This document shows positions 46,070-55,273 of a stretch of DNA of 64,000 nucleotides, piece after piece. Both the position numbers and the translations under genes were made by a program. The stretch spans positions 959,900-1,023,899 of the forward strand of contig CBDDKF010000002.1 in assembly GCA_965230015.1 (NCBI GenBank), written 5' to 3'. This DNA comes from JABSQH01 sp965230015 (GTDB taxonomy: Bacteria > Actinomycetota > Acidimicrobiia > Acidimicrobiales > Ilumatobacteraceae). The number at the start of each line of letters is the position of its first letter. Positions within the stretch are counted from its first letter, which is position 1. Under the pieces are notes generated by a model. It was not told the DNA's origin. It saw nothing but the letters and a program-made list of their open reading frames with translations, and did no database searches.

Positions 46070-47008
46070 ATGGCCCGCATGGCATGGGGCGCGGGGTTGG
46101 CGACGGTCGCTCGCGACGGTTCCACACTCGACACCTGGTACCGGTGGCTCGGCTGGGGCGAGTACGGCAGCGATGAGTGCCCCACCGACGAGATCGAGAG
46201 CCAGCTGGGGCTGCGCGAGCGCGCCGACGACGTGCGCAAGGTGACGATTCGCCCAGTGCGCATCTCGATCGACGTCGACGCTGCGCCGTCATCACCCGAG
46301 GACGCCTACCTGAGGTTGCACCTGTTGTCCCATCGGCTGGCTGCGCCGCGGACGCTGAACGTCGACGGGATGTTCGGTGCGTTGAACAACGTGGCCTGGA
46401 CCAACCTCGGTCCGGTGGCCGTGGCCGATCTCGACGACGTCCGCTTGGCGGTGCGTCTCGGCGGAGGTGTGCTCACGGTGCACGGCCTCGACAAGTTCCC
46501 GCGGATGACCGACTACGTCGTGCCGTCGGGTGTGCGCATCGCCGACGCCGATCGGGTGCGGCTTGGTGCGCACCTCGCCTCGGGCACCACGGTGATGCAC
46601 GAGGGCTTCTGCAACTTCAATGCCGGGACGCTCGGAACATCGATGGTCGAAGGCCGCATCGTTGCCGGCGTGGTCGTCGGCGACGGGTCCGACATCGGCG
46701 GCGGCGCGTCCATTCAGGGCACGCTGTCGGGTGGTGGTACCGAGCAGGTGTCGATCGGCGAGCGCTGTCTGCTCGGCGCCAACGCCGGGATCAGCATCAG
46801 TCTGGGCGACGACTGCGTGGTCGAGGCCGGCCTCTACGTCACCGCCAGCACGCCGGTCCGCACCGACGACGGCGTCGTCAAAGCCAGGGAACTCTCCGGC
46901 GCCTCCGGGCTGATGTTCATCCGCGACGGCCAATCCGGCGCCGTGATCGCTCGTCGCCGCAAGCAGGTGTGGGGCGAGCTCAACGAAGAGCTGCACACCG
47001 GTCAGTAG
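46070..47008 (+). CDS. dapD: Tetrahydrodipicolinate N-succinyltransferase
   Basis: A 312-residue left-handed beta-helix acyltransferase of the actinobacterial DapD type, which succinylates tetrahydrodipicolinate on the way to diaminopimelate and lysine. Diagnostic parts are VMHEGFCNFNAGTLGTSMVE, given here as EGFCNFNAGTLGTSMVE, GDGSDIGGGASIQGTLSGGG, and DDCVVEAGLYVTA, close to the Mycobacterium tuberculosis enzyme as I recall it. Unlike most genes here it has a good ribosome site, AGGAGAGA at 46058-46065, 4 bases before the ATG. It uses the mRNA of lysS or its own. Confidence 0.94.
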   Translation: MARMAWGAGLATVARDGSTLDTWYRWLGWGEYGSDECPTDEIESQLGLRERADDVRKVTIRPVRISIDVDAAPSSPEDAYLRLHLLSHRLAAPRTLNVDGMFGALNNVAWTNLGPVAVADLDDVRLAVRLGGGVLTVHGLDKFPRMTDYVVPSGVRIADADRVRLGAHLASGTTVMHEGFCNFNAGTLGTSMVEGRIVAGVVVGDGSDIGGGASIQGTLSGGGTEQVSIGERCLLGANAGISISLGDDCVVEAGLYVTASTPVRTDDGVVKARELSGASGLMFIRDGQSGAVIARRRKQVWGELNEELHTGQ

Positions 47009-47024
47009 CGACGCGCTGCGCGGC

Positions 47025-47600
47025 TCACATCACCGAGCGGACGAAGAGCTGTTCGCCGTCGGCGACCGACTCGACTGTGAAGCCGTTCTTCACGAGCACC
47101 CGCGCCGACGCGGGATTGCCCCTCGACACGCCACCACTCATGGTTGCGACCGATGGGTGTCGCTGCGCCCACGCCACGATGCCCCCGACGACTTCGGTCG
47201 CCAGACCCTGGCCCCAGGCCGACTCGGCGAGCACGTACCCGAGCCGAACGTCGACCGCGTCATCGATTTCACCACTTCCGTCGTGGGGAACTGCAAACAG
47301 GAGGACCAAGCCGACCGGCTCCGCCGATCGTTGGTCGATCACGAGGAGTGTCGGCGACTCGGCGTCGCGCTCGGCGATCCACGCATCCGCCCGTTCGTTG
47401 TCGTAATCACCCTGCCAGCCCGGGGGTAACTCGCCGGTGGTCGCTTCCGTGAGCACCGCCCGTACGATCTCCACACGGTCGAGCCCGTAGCGACCCGCCA
47501 GCACCCGCCACTCGCCGACATCGAGCCGCCCTGTGGTGAACGCACAACTTGCGGCTGGGTCGTCCTCCGCTTCGGTCGGTTCCTCGACACCCGACTGCAT
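47025..47600 (-). CDS. GNAT acetyltransferase
   Basis: A 191-residue acetyltransferase. VRLGYVLAESAWGQGLATEV contains the acetyl-CoA loop (W-G-Q-G-L-A), and GNPASARVLVKNGFTVE is the usual final helix and strand. The first 60 residues do not match the fold well and may be a separate lead. The substrate is unknown. The ATG at 47600 is chosen over a GTG at 47642 because TACGTT sits 6 bases before it; the GTG directly abuts the stop of the lipoprotein gene and would be co-translated, so both are possible. Confidence 0.78.
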   Translation of the reverse strand: MQSGVEEPTEAEDDPAASCAFTTGRLDVGEWRVLAGRYGLDRVEIVRAVLTEATTGELPPGWQGDYDNERADAWIAERDAESPTLLVIDQRSAEPVGLVLLFAVPHDGSGEIDDAVDVRLGYVLAESAWGQGLATEVVGGIVAWAQRHPSVATMSGGVSRGNPASARVLVKNGFTVESVADGEQLFVRSVM

Positions 47601-47606
47601 CGACGA

Positions 47607-47612
47607 AACGTA
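47607..47612 (-). promoter_or_regulatory. -10 box, GNAT gene
   Basis: TACGTT, TCGTCG spacer (6 nt), then the ATG at 47600. Confidence 0.45.
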
Positions 47613-47642
47613 TCGCTCCAGCGGCGATCGAGGCGCCGGCAC

Positions 47643-48107
47643 CTACACGCACAGGTTGCTCGCTCCCGGGCCGGGACTGAGCGGCACCGAGAAGAAGGCC
47701 CCACCGTCTTCCCACGCCACGTAGTCAGCGTCGCTGAAACCGACGTAGTACGCCGCGCGCCCGTCGGCGCAGTCGAATCGGAACACGGTCTTGAACACCT
47801 CGTCACCGGCTTCGTCGACGCACTCGACGGCGCCGGCGACCTCGGCACCCTGAGCGCCCGGTGACTCGACGACGAAGCTCGCCGTGTCGGCCGGGCTCGA
47901 CTCACCAACCTCAAAGATCTCTGTGCACACGTTGGATCCACCAGAGCCGCCGTCGCCGGAATCGCCGCCGTCGTCTGAATTGTCGGAGCAACCGACCGCC
48001 GCAATGGCCACCAACACCACGGCGGCGATGCCGAACCGGCCTCGGAGCGCACCGTGCGAGCGGTGCCGAACTGCACCAACACCCTGGTCAGGGTCAGCGA
48101 TGGTCAT
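47643..48107 (-). CDS. Predicted lipoprotein
   Basis: A 154-residue exported lipoprotein of unknown function. A long basic N region (to about residue 25), a hydrophobic run IAAVVLVAIAAVGC ending in a lipobox cysteine at 40, then a Ser/Gly/Asp linker (SDDGGDSGDGGSGGS) and a small globular domain with four cysteines (CTEIFEVG, VECVDEAG, FDCADGR, and the penultimate NLCV), which may form two disulfides. The start at 48107 has GGAGA 5 bases upstream; an ATG-like in-frame start at 48149 would only lengthen the N region. A GTCGTCG palindrome (48127-48142) lies just before the ribosome site. Confidence 0.72.
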   Translation of the reverse strand: MTIADPDQGVGAVRHRSHGALRGRFGIAAVVLVAIAAVGCSDNSDDGGDSGDGGSGGSNVCTEIFEVGESSPADTASFVVESPGAQGAEVAGAVECVDEAGDEVFKTVFRFDCADGRAAYYVGFSDADYVAWEDGGAFFSVPLSPGPGASNLCV

Positions 48108-48126
48108 CGGAATCTCCAGGCACGGT

Positions 48127-48142
48127 CGACGACGTGTCGTCG
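48127..48142 (-). promoter_or_regulatory. Hairpin before lipoprotein gene
   Basis: CGACGAC-GT-GTCGTCG, a 7-bp near-perfect palindrome about 20 bases upstream of the lipoprotein start. It could be an operator or a 5'-UTR structure. A second inverted repeat, CTCAGAC/GTCTGAG with a 12-nt gap, lies at 48186-48211. Otherwise 48108-48323 shows no gene. Confidence 0.3.
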
Positions 48143-48323
48143 GACTCAACCACAGTCTGGGAACGGGCGCATCGGTAGTCGATTACTCAGACCCATCTCC
48201 CGCAGTCTGAGCAATCGGAGCGCCAAACGACCGACCAGGACAAACATGTGAGTGCTCCCTTCGACCTGTGAGCGACGTCAAGAGCCGGTGGTCGGGCCAG
48301 CGACTTCGGGGGATAATCGCAGG

Positions 48324-48764
48324 GTGGAGATCCGCGAGCTGTCCGACGGCGACGCCGAACGACTCGTTGCCCTCTACCAGGCCGTACTTCCCGACTCCCC
48401 CACCGCCGAGTACGGGAACCGGCAGGGCGCGAGCGCATTCCTCGCCGACCCGTCGTCGTTCGTGCTCGGCGCGTACGACGGCGACGATTCCATCGCACTG
48501 GCCTGGGGCATTCAGATGCGATCGCCCAGCGGGCGATTGACGACGTACCTCCACGAACTCGACGTGCACGAAGCCTGGCGCCGACGCGGCGTTGGCACAG
48601 CACTCGTCGAAACGGCGATGCGCATCGCGCGCCGACGCGGATCGACGAAGTTCTGGCTCTCCACCGGCGGCCACAACAGCACCGCGCAGGCGCTCTACGA
48701 GTCGCTCGGTGGAGATCGAAAGCCCCGCGGCGACGTCAACTACTGGTGGAGTCTCGACGACTGA
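48324..48764 (+). CDS. GNAT acetyltransferase
   Basis: A compact 146-residue acetyltransferase. IRELSDGDAERLVALYQAVL is strand 1 and helix 1, LHELDVHEAWRRRGVGTALVE, cut here as LDVHEAWRRRGVGTALV, is the acetyl-CoA-binding R-x-x-G-x-G/A, and HNSTAQALYESLGGD is the terminal helix. The substrate is unknown. The GTG at 48324 has GATAAT 6 bases upstream, near the leaderless spacing. The next small gene begins 1 base after its stop. Confidence 0.85.
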   Translation: MEIRELSDGDAERLVALYQAVLPDSPTAEYGNRQGASAFLADPSSFVLGAYDGDDSIALAWGIQMRSPSGRLTTYLHELDVHEAWRRRGVGTALVETAMRIARRRGSTKFWLSTGGHNSTAQALYESLGGDRKPRGDVNYWWSLDD

Positions 48765-48765
48765 C

Positions 48766-49008
48766 ATGAGCGGCAACGACGACTCCCCACGACGGCGCAC
48801 GCAGATTCCGCGGGCCCGTCGCGAGTGGCACCGCAACGACCACGCCGGCGACGCGGGTCGGACTCATCTTGTGCGCCTGCCAGACCGCACGCTCGTGCGC
48901 GCCGACCGCTACATCGAGGCGCTGATCGCCTGGGAGGAGCGGGCGATCGCTGCTGGCGAGCTCGATGAACGCGATCGGCCCAGCACGCGCGTGCCGCGGC
49001 CGCGCTGA
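48766..49008 (+). CDS. Small charged hypothetical protein
   Basis: An 80-residue protein, very rich in Arg, Asp and Glu, with no span, no cysteine and no domain that I recognise. Its first 35 residues are basic and Arg/Asp rich (PRRRTQIPRARREWHRNDH), the middle (LVRLPDRTLVRADRYIEALIAWEER) shows a regular helix pattern when viewed as VRADRYIEALIAWEER. It is supported mainly by tight coupling, since the ATG lies 1 base after the acetyltransferase TGA. It may be a regulatory or nucleic-acid-binding accessory, but that is guesswork. Confidence 0.5.
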   Translation: MSGNDDSPRRRTQIPRARREWHRNDHAGDAGRTHLVRLPDRTLVRADRYIEALIAWEERAIAAGELDERDRPSTRVPRPR

Positions 49009-49069
49009 CCCATTGCAACGGCTGGCCACCGGCAACCAACAACGCGGCATCGTCGCGCGAACATGCCGC

Positions 49070-49402
49070 ATGCCGATCGCCAACTGCTTCGTGCGGCGCG
49101 ACAGCGCCATCGAGCTGGAACCCGACGACATCGTGCAGGCCTGGAGCACTGCGTCTGGCGTCGGGACCGACGAGATGACGATCAACGTCGTGCCGGCCGA
49201 CCAGGGTGGCAAGGCGTACACCGTGATGGCATGGCTGTACCTGCCGTCGCTGTGGTCGGACGACGAGGTGGTCGCACTGGGCGAAGGCCTGGCGACCGCC
49301 CTGGCGAACGGTGCTGCAGTCGACACAACTGCCATTCAGGTCATCACGACGATCGTGCACCCCGGGTACGTCATCGAGTCGGGAACGACCCTGTACTGGT
49401 AG
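49070..49402 (+). CDS. Possible tautomerase-superfamily protein
   Basis: A 110-residue protein. The N terminus is Met-Pro-Ile, so removal of the methionine would leave proline 1, the catalytic base of the tautomerase superfamily (MIF, CHMI, 4-OT). The strand-helix-strand order (PIANCFVRR, then DDIVQAWSTA, then MTINVVPA) followed by a second similar half (YTVMAWLYLP, then DEVVALGEGLATAL, then IQVITTIVHPG) fits the trimeric 110-residue MIF-like shape. I see no sequence motif that proves it, so this is a shape-based suggestion. The alternative is an unrelated small alpha/beta protein. No promoter-like hexamer was found close to the start. Confidence 0.45.
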   Translation: MPIANCFVRRDSAIELEPDDIVQAWSTASGVGTDEMTINVVPADQGGKAYTVMAWLYLPSLWSDDEVVALGEGLATALANGAAVDTTAIQVITTIVHPGYVIESGTTLYW

Positions 49403-49454
49403 CGGTCCACCGCCGGCTCTGAGCTGAGCGAGCGTCGACGGAAGCCGCTCGGAG

Positions 49455-49460
49455 TACCGT
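49455..49460 (+). promoter_or_regulatory. -10 box, LigD polymerase gene
   Basis: TACCGT, CACCTC spacer (6 nt), then the ATG at 49467. Confidence 0.5.
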
Positions 49461-49466
49461 CACCTC

Positions 49467-50507
49467 ATGGCGCGCGCCGAGTTTGGGGAACCGGTCGAAC
49501 TCGACACCGGCTCACGCACCGTGGCGATCACCAACCCCGACAAGGTGATGTTTCCCAGCGTCGGACCCGACAAGCAGCCGCGCACCAAACTCGACCTCGC
49601 CCGCTATTACCTGTCGATCGCCCACGCGATCATGCCCACGCTGCAGGACCGGCCCGTCCTGCTCGAGCGGTACCCCGACGGAGTGCGCGGCAACTCGTTC
49701 TTTCAGAAGCGCATCCCCCAGAGTGCCCCCGACTGGCTGGAGACCACGACGGTGCAGACCATCAACGGCACGCCGTCGCGCGCCTTGGTGATCGCCGACA
49801 TCGCCCATGTGCTGTGGGCGGCCAACATGGGGGTGCTCGGCCTCCACGTCTGGCAGTACCGGGCGAGTCATCCCGACGAAGCCGACGAGCTGCGCATCGA
49901 CCTCGATCCGGCCAAGGGCGCCACGTTCGAAATGGTGCGCGAGTCCGCTGCGATCACTCGCGACTATCTCGCCGAGGTCGGCATGGTCGGCTTTCCGAAG
50001 ACGACCGGGAGCAAGGGCCTCCATGTCTTCGTGCGCGTGGAGCCAGGGTGGGATTCGTTCGCCATTCGCGCCGCGTGCATTGCGCTCGGCCGCGAGCTCG
50101 CCGCCCGCCATCCGGAGCTCATCACCGACCGCTGGTGGAAGGAAGAGCGCGGCGCTCGCGTGTTCATCGATTACAACCAAAACGCGCCACACAAGAACCT
50201 GTTCGGCGCGTGGGGCGTGCGCCCACGGGTTGGCGCACAGGTGTCGACGCCGTTCACGTGGGACGAACTCGGCACGATCGACCACGAGGCACTCACGATC
50301 GACACCGTGCCGCCGCGACTGGAGGAACGGGGCGATCCGTGGGAGCTGATGGACGACGCGCCGTGCTCGATTGCGCCGCTCGTCGAGCGCTTCGCCAGCG
50401 ACCTCGAACGCGGCATCCCCGACTCGCCGTGGCCACCCGTGTATCCGAAGATGCCGAACGAAGCACCCCGCGTCCAGCCCTCGCGCGCTCGCAAACAAGC
50501 GCCGTAG
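49467..50507 (+). CDS. Stand-alone LigD-type polymerase domain
   Basis: A 346-residue primase-polymerase (PrimPol) of the LigD POL family, used in non-homologous end joining and gap filling. The metal motif LRIDLDPAKGATFEMV shows the D-x-D pair, TTGSKGLHVFVRVEPGWD, seen as GSKGLHVFVRV, binds the nucleotide, and RVFIDYNQNAPHKNLFGAWG carries the third acidic residue when read as RVFIDYNQN. No ligase or nuclease domain is attached and no Ku gene is in the window; actinobacteria often have such free POL proteins. KNLFGAWGVRPR replaces the usual KTVVAAYSVRA-like run, a divergent subtype. Confidence 0.85.
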   Translation: MARAEFGEPVELDTGSRTVAITNPDKVMFPSVGPDKQPRTKLDLARYYLSIAHAIMPTLQDRPVLLERYPDGVRGNSFFQKRIPQSAPDWLETTTVQTINGTPSRALVIADIAHVLWAANMGVLGLHVWQYRASHPDEADELRIDLDPAKGATFEMVRESAAITRDYLAEVGMVGFPKTTGSKGLHVFVRVEPGWDSFAIRAACIALGRELAARHPELITDRWWKEERGARVFIDYNQNAPHKNLFGAWGVRPRVGAQVSTPFTWDELGTIDHEALTIDTVPPRLEERGDPWELMDDAPCSIAPLVERFASDLERGIPDSPWPPVYPKMPNEAPRVQPSRARKQAP

Positions 50508-50570
50508 AACCGGCCCGAAACACCCGCCACGCTCCCCACCCAAGTCGAGGAGACGAGCAACTCTTGGGAA

Positions 50571-50587
50571 TATATTTGCGACCGCAA
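50571..50587 (+). promoter_or_regulatory. AT-rich promoter and palindrome before pirin
   Basis: TATATT (50571-50576), one of the most AT-rich hexamers of the window, overlaps the palindrome TTGCG-AC-CGCAA (50576-50587). The pirin GTG is at 50602, so this mRNA would have a leader of about 20 nt. The palindrome is a candidate operator. Confidence 0.4.
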
Positions 50588-50601
50588 CGGTTTCTCTTGT
50601 C

Positions 50602-51339
50602 GTGACCTACTCGACCGATCCCTCACCCTCCGTCGACATCCGGCGCGCCGCCGACCGCTTCGCCACACGCATCGGCTGGCTCGATTCGCAACACTCGTTC
50701 AGCTTCGGACACCACCGCGACCGCACGAACACGCACCACGGGCTGTTGCTCGTGAACAACGACGATGTCGTGCGCGGCGGGTCCGGCTTCGACACTCACC
50801 CGCATCGCGACATGGAAATCGTCACCTGGGTGCTGTCGGGCGAGCTCGAGCACAAAGACTCCGAGCGCAATCGCGGCATCCTCTATCCCGGTCTCGCGCA
50901 GCGCATGTCGGCCGGCACGGGCATCTGGCACTCCGAGATGAACAACTCCGGCACCGACGACGTGCACTTCGTGCAGATGTGGGTGCTCCCCGACACCGAG
51001 TCGGTCGACCCCGGCTACGAGCAACTCGACATCAACGCCCAACTCGACCGCGGCGGACTCGTACCGATTGCCTCTGGCAAGGGCCACGACGCTGCGATCT
51101 CCATCCGCCAGGCTGGCGCGGTCCTCCACGGCGGACGCCTCACGGCGGGTGAAACGGTGGAGGTTCCCGAGGACCGTCACGTCCACGTGTTCGTGCCCCG
51201 AGGAGGTGGCGAGCTGCGCAACGACTCGTTCGACGACCGCCTTGGCACGGGCGACGCGGCACGGCTCACCGACACCGGCGGCTTCCATTTCACCGCCGGC
51301 GACGATGGAGCAGAGGTGCTGATCTGGGCAACGGCGTGA
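50602..51339 (+). CDS. Pirin family protein
   Basis: A bicupin of 245 residues related to pirin/YhhW. The N-terminal cupin has HPHRDMEIVTWVLSGELEHKD with the metal histidines, and AGTGIWHSEMNNSG completes the site. Some pirins act as quercetin dioxygenases, others are regulators; the role here is unknown. The GTG at 50602 starts at the expected distance before SHSFSFG-like HSFSFGHHRD. The nitroreductase gene follows 57 bases later. Confidence 0.87.
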   Translation: MTYSTDPSPSVDIRRAADRFATRIGWLDSQHSFSFGHHRDRTNTHHGLLLVNNDDVVRGGSGFDTHPHRDMEIVTWVLSGELEHKDSERNRGILYPGLAQRMSAGTGIWHSEMNNSGTDDVHFVQMWVLPDTESVDPGYEQLDINAQLDRGGLVPIASGKGHDAAISIRQAGAVLHGGRLTAGETVEVPEDRHVHVFVPRGGGELRNDSFDDRLGTGDAARLTDTGGFHFTAGDDGAEVLIWATA

Positions 51340-51396
51340 TCCGACATCACCTGGCCCGACATCAACATGCGAGGGGGCGGCTGACATGCTGGGAGC

Positions 51397-52020
51397 GTGG
51401 ATCAGCCGGCCCTCGAGGGCACGATGCTCGACGGTGACGACGAGCTGACGGCGACGTTGCCGTCGTACGAGACGTTTGCCCTACTCGCCACGCAGCGGCG
51501 TACGTCGATGGTCGTCGACCCCGACCGCGCCGTGCCGGCTGCGCTGGTCAACGAGCTCTGCCAGCTGGCCACATGGGCGCCCAACCACAAGCGCACCTGG
51601 CCGTGGCGTTTCGCCCTGTTCACCGACGAAGGGCGCGCCCGGCTGGGTGCCGCGATGGTCGCCGACATGGTCGCTGCCGACTTCGGTGACGACGGCAAGC
51701 GGGCCAAGACAGCGACGAAGTACCTGCGGACGCCTGCCGTGCTCGTGGTTGGATGCGCTCCCCACGACAACGAGATGCTGCACGCCGAGAATCGCGATGC
51801 GGTGGCTGCGGGAATCCAGAACCTGCTGCTCGGCGCGACCACGCTCGGCCTGGCGAGCTTCTGGTCGACGCCGGCGCTCACGCAGCCGCCGACGGTGCTC
51901 GACCTGTGCGGCTTCGATCGCGCCGACCGCCTTGTCGGAGTGATCTACCTCGGATGGGCCACCCAGCAGTGCATTGCCCCCGAACGGCCCCCGGTCGCCG
52001 TCACCACCATCGATCGCTGA
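51397..52020 (+). CDS. Nitroreductase family protein
   Basis: A 207-residue flavoprotein of the nitroreductase/oxidoreductase fold. LATQRRTSMVVDPDRAVP is the N-terminal FMN-phosphate region (R-R-T/S), WAPNHKRTWPWRFALFTDE follows, and GIQNLLLGATTLGLASFWS is the conserved dimer-interface helix. It probably reduces a nitro- or quinone compound with NAD(P)H, but the substrate is unknown. The GTG at 51397 is the first of the frame; a later ATG (51424) would remove nine residues. Confidence 0.82.
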   Translation: MDQPALEGTMLDGDDELTATLPSYETFALLATQRRTSMVVDPDRAVPAALVNELCQLATWAPNHKRTWPWRFALFTDEGRARLGAAMVADMVAADFGDDGKRAKTATKYLRTPAVLVVGCAPHDNEMLHAENRDAVAAGIQNLLLGATTLGLASFWSTPALTQPPTVLDLCGFDRADRLVGVIYLGWATQQCIAPERPPVAVTTIDR

Positions 52021-52074
52021 ACACGAGGCTGAGCGCTTTTCGCGCGCTCCACGGGCACACGCGATGCTGACGCC

Positions 52075-52689
52075 GTGCGAGGTGACCAACGCCAAACGAT
52101 CGTCACCCTCGATGTAGAGGGTGTGCTGATTCCCGAGATCTGGATCGCGGTCGCCGAACGGTCCGGAATCGACGGGCTGCGGCGCACCACCCGCGACGAG
52201 CCCGACTACGACGTGCTGATGCGCTACCGCCTCGACCTGCTCGCCGAGCACGGGCTGACCATGTCGGCGATCGAGGATGTGATCGCCACGCTCTCGCCGC
52301 TCGACGGCGCGAAGCCGTTCCTCGACGAACTGCGCGCCGAAACCCAGGTCGTCCTGCTCTCCGACACCTTCGAGCAGTTCGCCCGCCCCTTGATGGCCCA
52401 GCTCGGCTGGCCAACCGTGTTCTGCCACCAGCTGCTCGTCGACGGCGACCGCATCGCCGACTATCAGCTACGGCAACCCAATCAGAAACAGTGCGCCGTC
52501 GAGGCATTCCATTCGCTCAACTACCGGGTCATTGCCGCGGGCGACAGCTACAACGACACGACGATGCTGGCAGCCGCCGATGCCGGGTTTCTGTTCCGGG
52601 CGCCACCCAACGTGATCGCCGAGTTCCCGCAGTACCGCGCGTTCGAGGACTACGCCGAACTGCTGGCGGCAATTCGCGCCGCCCGATAG
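52075..52689 (+). CDS. thrH: ThrH-type HAD phosphatase
   Basis: A 204-residue HAD-family enzyme like Pseudomonas ThrH, a phosphoserine phosphatase with homoserine phosphotransferase activity. TLDVEGVLIPEIWIAVAERS holds the nucleophile Asp13 in the ThrH form D-x-E (instead of D-x-D), LLSDTFEQFARPLM gives motif II, and AAGDSYNDTTMLAAADAG motif III/IV. It likely serves serine synthesis. Starts at GTG 52075. A palindromic element follows the stop. Confidence 0.88.
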   Translation: MRGDQRQTIVTLDVEGVLIPEIWIAVAERSGIDGLRRTTRDEPDYDVLMRYRLDLLAEHGLTMSAIEDVIATLSPLDGAKPFLDELRAETQVVLLSDTFEQFARPLMAQLGWPTVFCHQLLVDGDRIADYQLRQPNQKQCAVEAFHSLNYRVIAAGDSYNDTTMLAAADAGFLFRAPPNVIAEFPQYRAFEDYAELLAAIRAAR

Positions 52690-52702
52690 CGCCGTTCTGT
52701 GG

Positions 52703-52744
52703 CCGAAATCCGGCGCGAGGCGCCTGAAATCCCCGGGATTGCGG
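52703..52744. repeat. Dispersed palindromic element, copy 2
   Basis: It begins CCGAAAT and holds two hairpins, GGCGC-GAG-GCGCC (52712-52724) and AATCCC-C-GGGATT (52728-52740). The core matches copy 1 (1676-1727) at 24 of 28 positions but lacks about ten bases near the left end. It sits between the convergent thrH and mutase genes and may also terminate both. Confidence 0.5.
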
Positions 52745-52751
52745 TGAGTCG

Positions 52752-54338
<1,587 letters not shown>

Positions 54339-54345
54339 GCCCCGC

Positions 54346-54351
54346 ATCGTA
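54346..54351 (-). promoter_or_regulatory. -10 box, mutase gene
   Basis: TACGAT, GCGGGGC spacer (7 nt), then the ATG at 54338. Confidence 0.5.
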
Positions 54352-54427
54352 TGCCTGGCGGCCCTGCCCACACCATGGTGGTGCGGCACTTCGAGCGCCC
54401 GCCGGGATCCGCCGTTGACCCCACCGC

Positions 54428-54433
54428 TACGCT
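54428..54433 (+). promoter_or_regulatory. -10 box, class II aldolase gene
   Basis: TACGCT, GGCCAC spacer (6 nt), then the ATG at 54440. Divergent from the mutase promoter, 76 bp away. Confidence 0.5.
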
Positions 54434-54439
54434 GGCCAC

Positions 54440-55273
54440 ATGGCCGTTACCGAAGAGCCGATCACCACGTCGACCACCGATCGCAGTATCGATGGCATCC
54501 CGCTGACGCCGAAGGAGGTCGGACTCGACGGGATCCCCGAGTTCGACACGGTGGAAGAAGAGCGGCACTACCGCAAGACGCATCTCGCTGGCGCGCTGCG
54601 CACGTTCGGGCGCTTCGGGTTCTCCGAGGGTGTTGCCGGGCACATCACCGTGCGCGATCCCGAGTATCCCGAGCTGTTCTGGGTCAACCCGTTCGGCATG
54701 AGCTTCCGCCACATCCGCCAGAGCGACCTGATCCTCGTCGACCACGAGGGCAACGTCGTCTACGGCACCCAGCCCGTGAACCGCGCCGCTTTCGTGATCC
54801 ACGCGGCGATCCACGAAGCACGGCCCGACGTGATCGCTGCCGCCCACGCCCACTCGCCGTACGGCAAGTCGTTCAGCTCACTCGGCATCCCGCTCGCCCC
54901 GCTCACCCAGGACGCCTGCATCTTCTACGAAGATCACCGCGTGATCTCCGAGCAGGGCGGCGCCGTCGTGTTCGACATCGACGCCGGCAAGGAACTGGCA
55001 TCGAAGTTCCCCGACGGCAAGGCCGCCATCCACCAGAACCACGGCCTGTTCACCGTTGGTGAGACCGTCGACGAGGCGGCGTTCTGGTTCATCTCGATGG
55101 AGCGCTCGTGCCAGGCCCAGTTGATGGCGATGGCCGCGGGCGACCCGATCGAGATCAACCACGAGTACGCCAGCTACACCCAGCAGAACACCGGCTTCCA
55201 CGCCGCCGGATGGTTCAGCTTCCAGCCGATGTGGGACGAGATCGCCCGCTCGGAACCGGAACTGTTCGACTGA
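54440..55273 (+). CDS. Class II aldolase/adducin family protein
   Basis: A 277-residue zinc-dependent fold of the fuculose-phosphate aldolase type. The zinc histidines are in HAHSPYGKSF and HQNHGLFTVG; SEGVAGHITVRDPEYPELFW is the N-terminal substrate region. Sequences of this longer form are often annotated only as class II aldolase/adducin; the substrate here is not known. It is divergent from the mutase and coupled to the EamA gene, whose CTG start overlaps its TGA. Confidence 0.85.
   Translation: MAVTEEPITTSTTDRSIDGIPLTPKEVGLDGIPEFDTVEEERHYRKTHLAGALRTFGRFGFSEGVAGHITVRDPEYPELFWVNPFGMSFRHIRQSDLILVDHEGNVVYGTQPVNRAAFVIHAAIHEARPDVIAAAHAHSPYGKSFSSLGIPLAPLTQDACIFYEDHRVISEQGGAVVFDIDAGKELASKFPDGKAAIHQNHGLFTVGETVDEAAFWFISMERSCQAQLMAMAAGDPIEINHEYASYTQQNTGFHAAGWFSFQPMWDEIARSEPELFD

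Noticed and set aside
47600..47645. GTG 47642 as the definite start of the GNAT gene
   Set aside because: It abuts the lipoprotein stop and could be coupled, but the ATG at 47600 has a well-placed TACGTT; kept only as an alternative.
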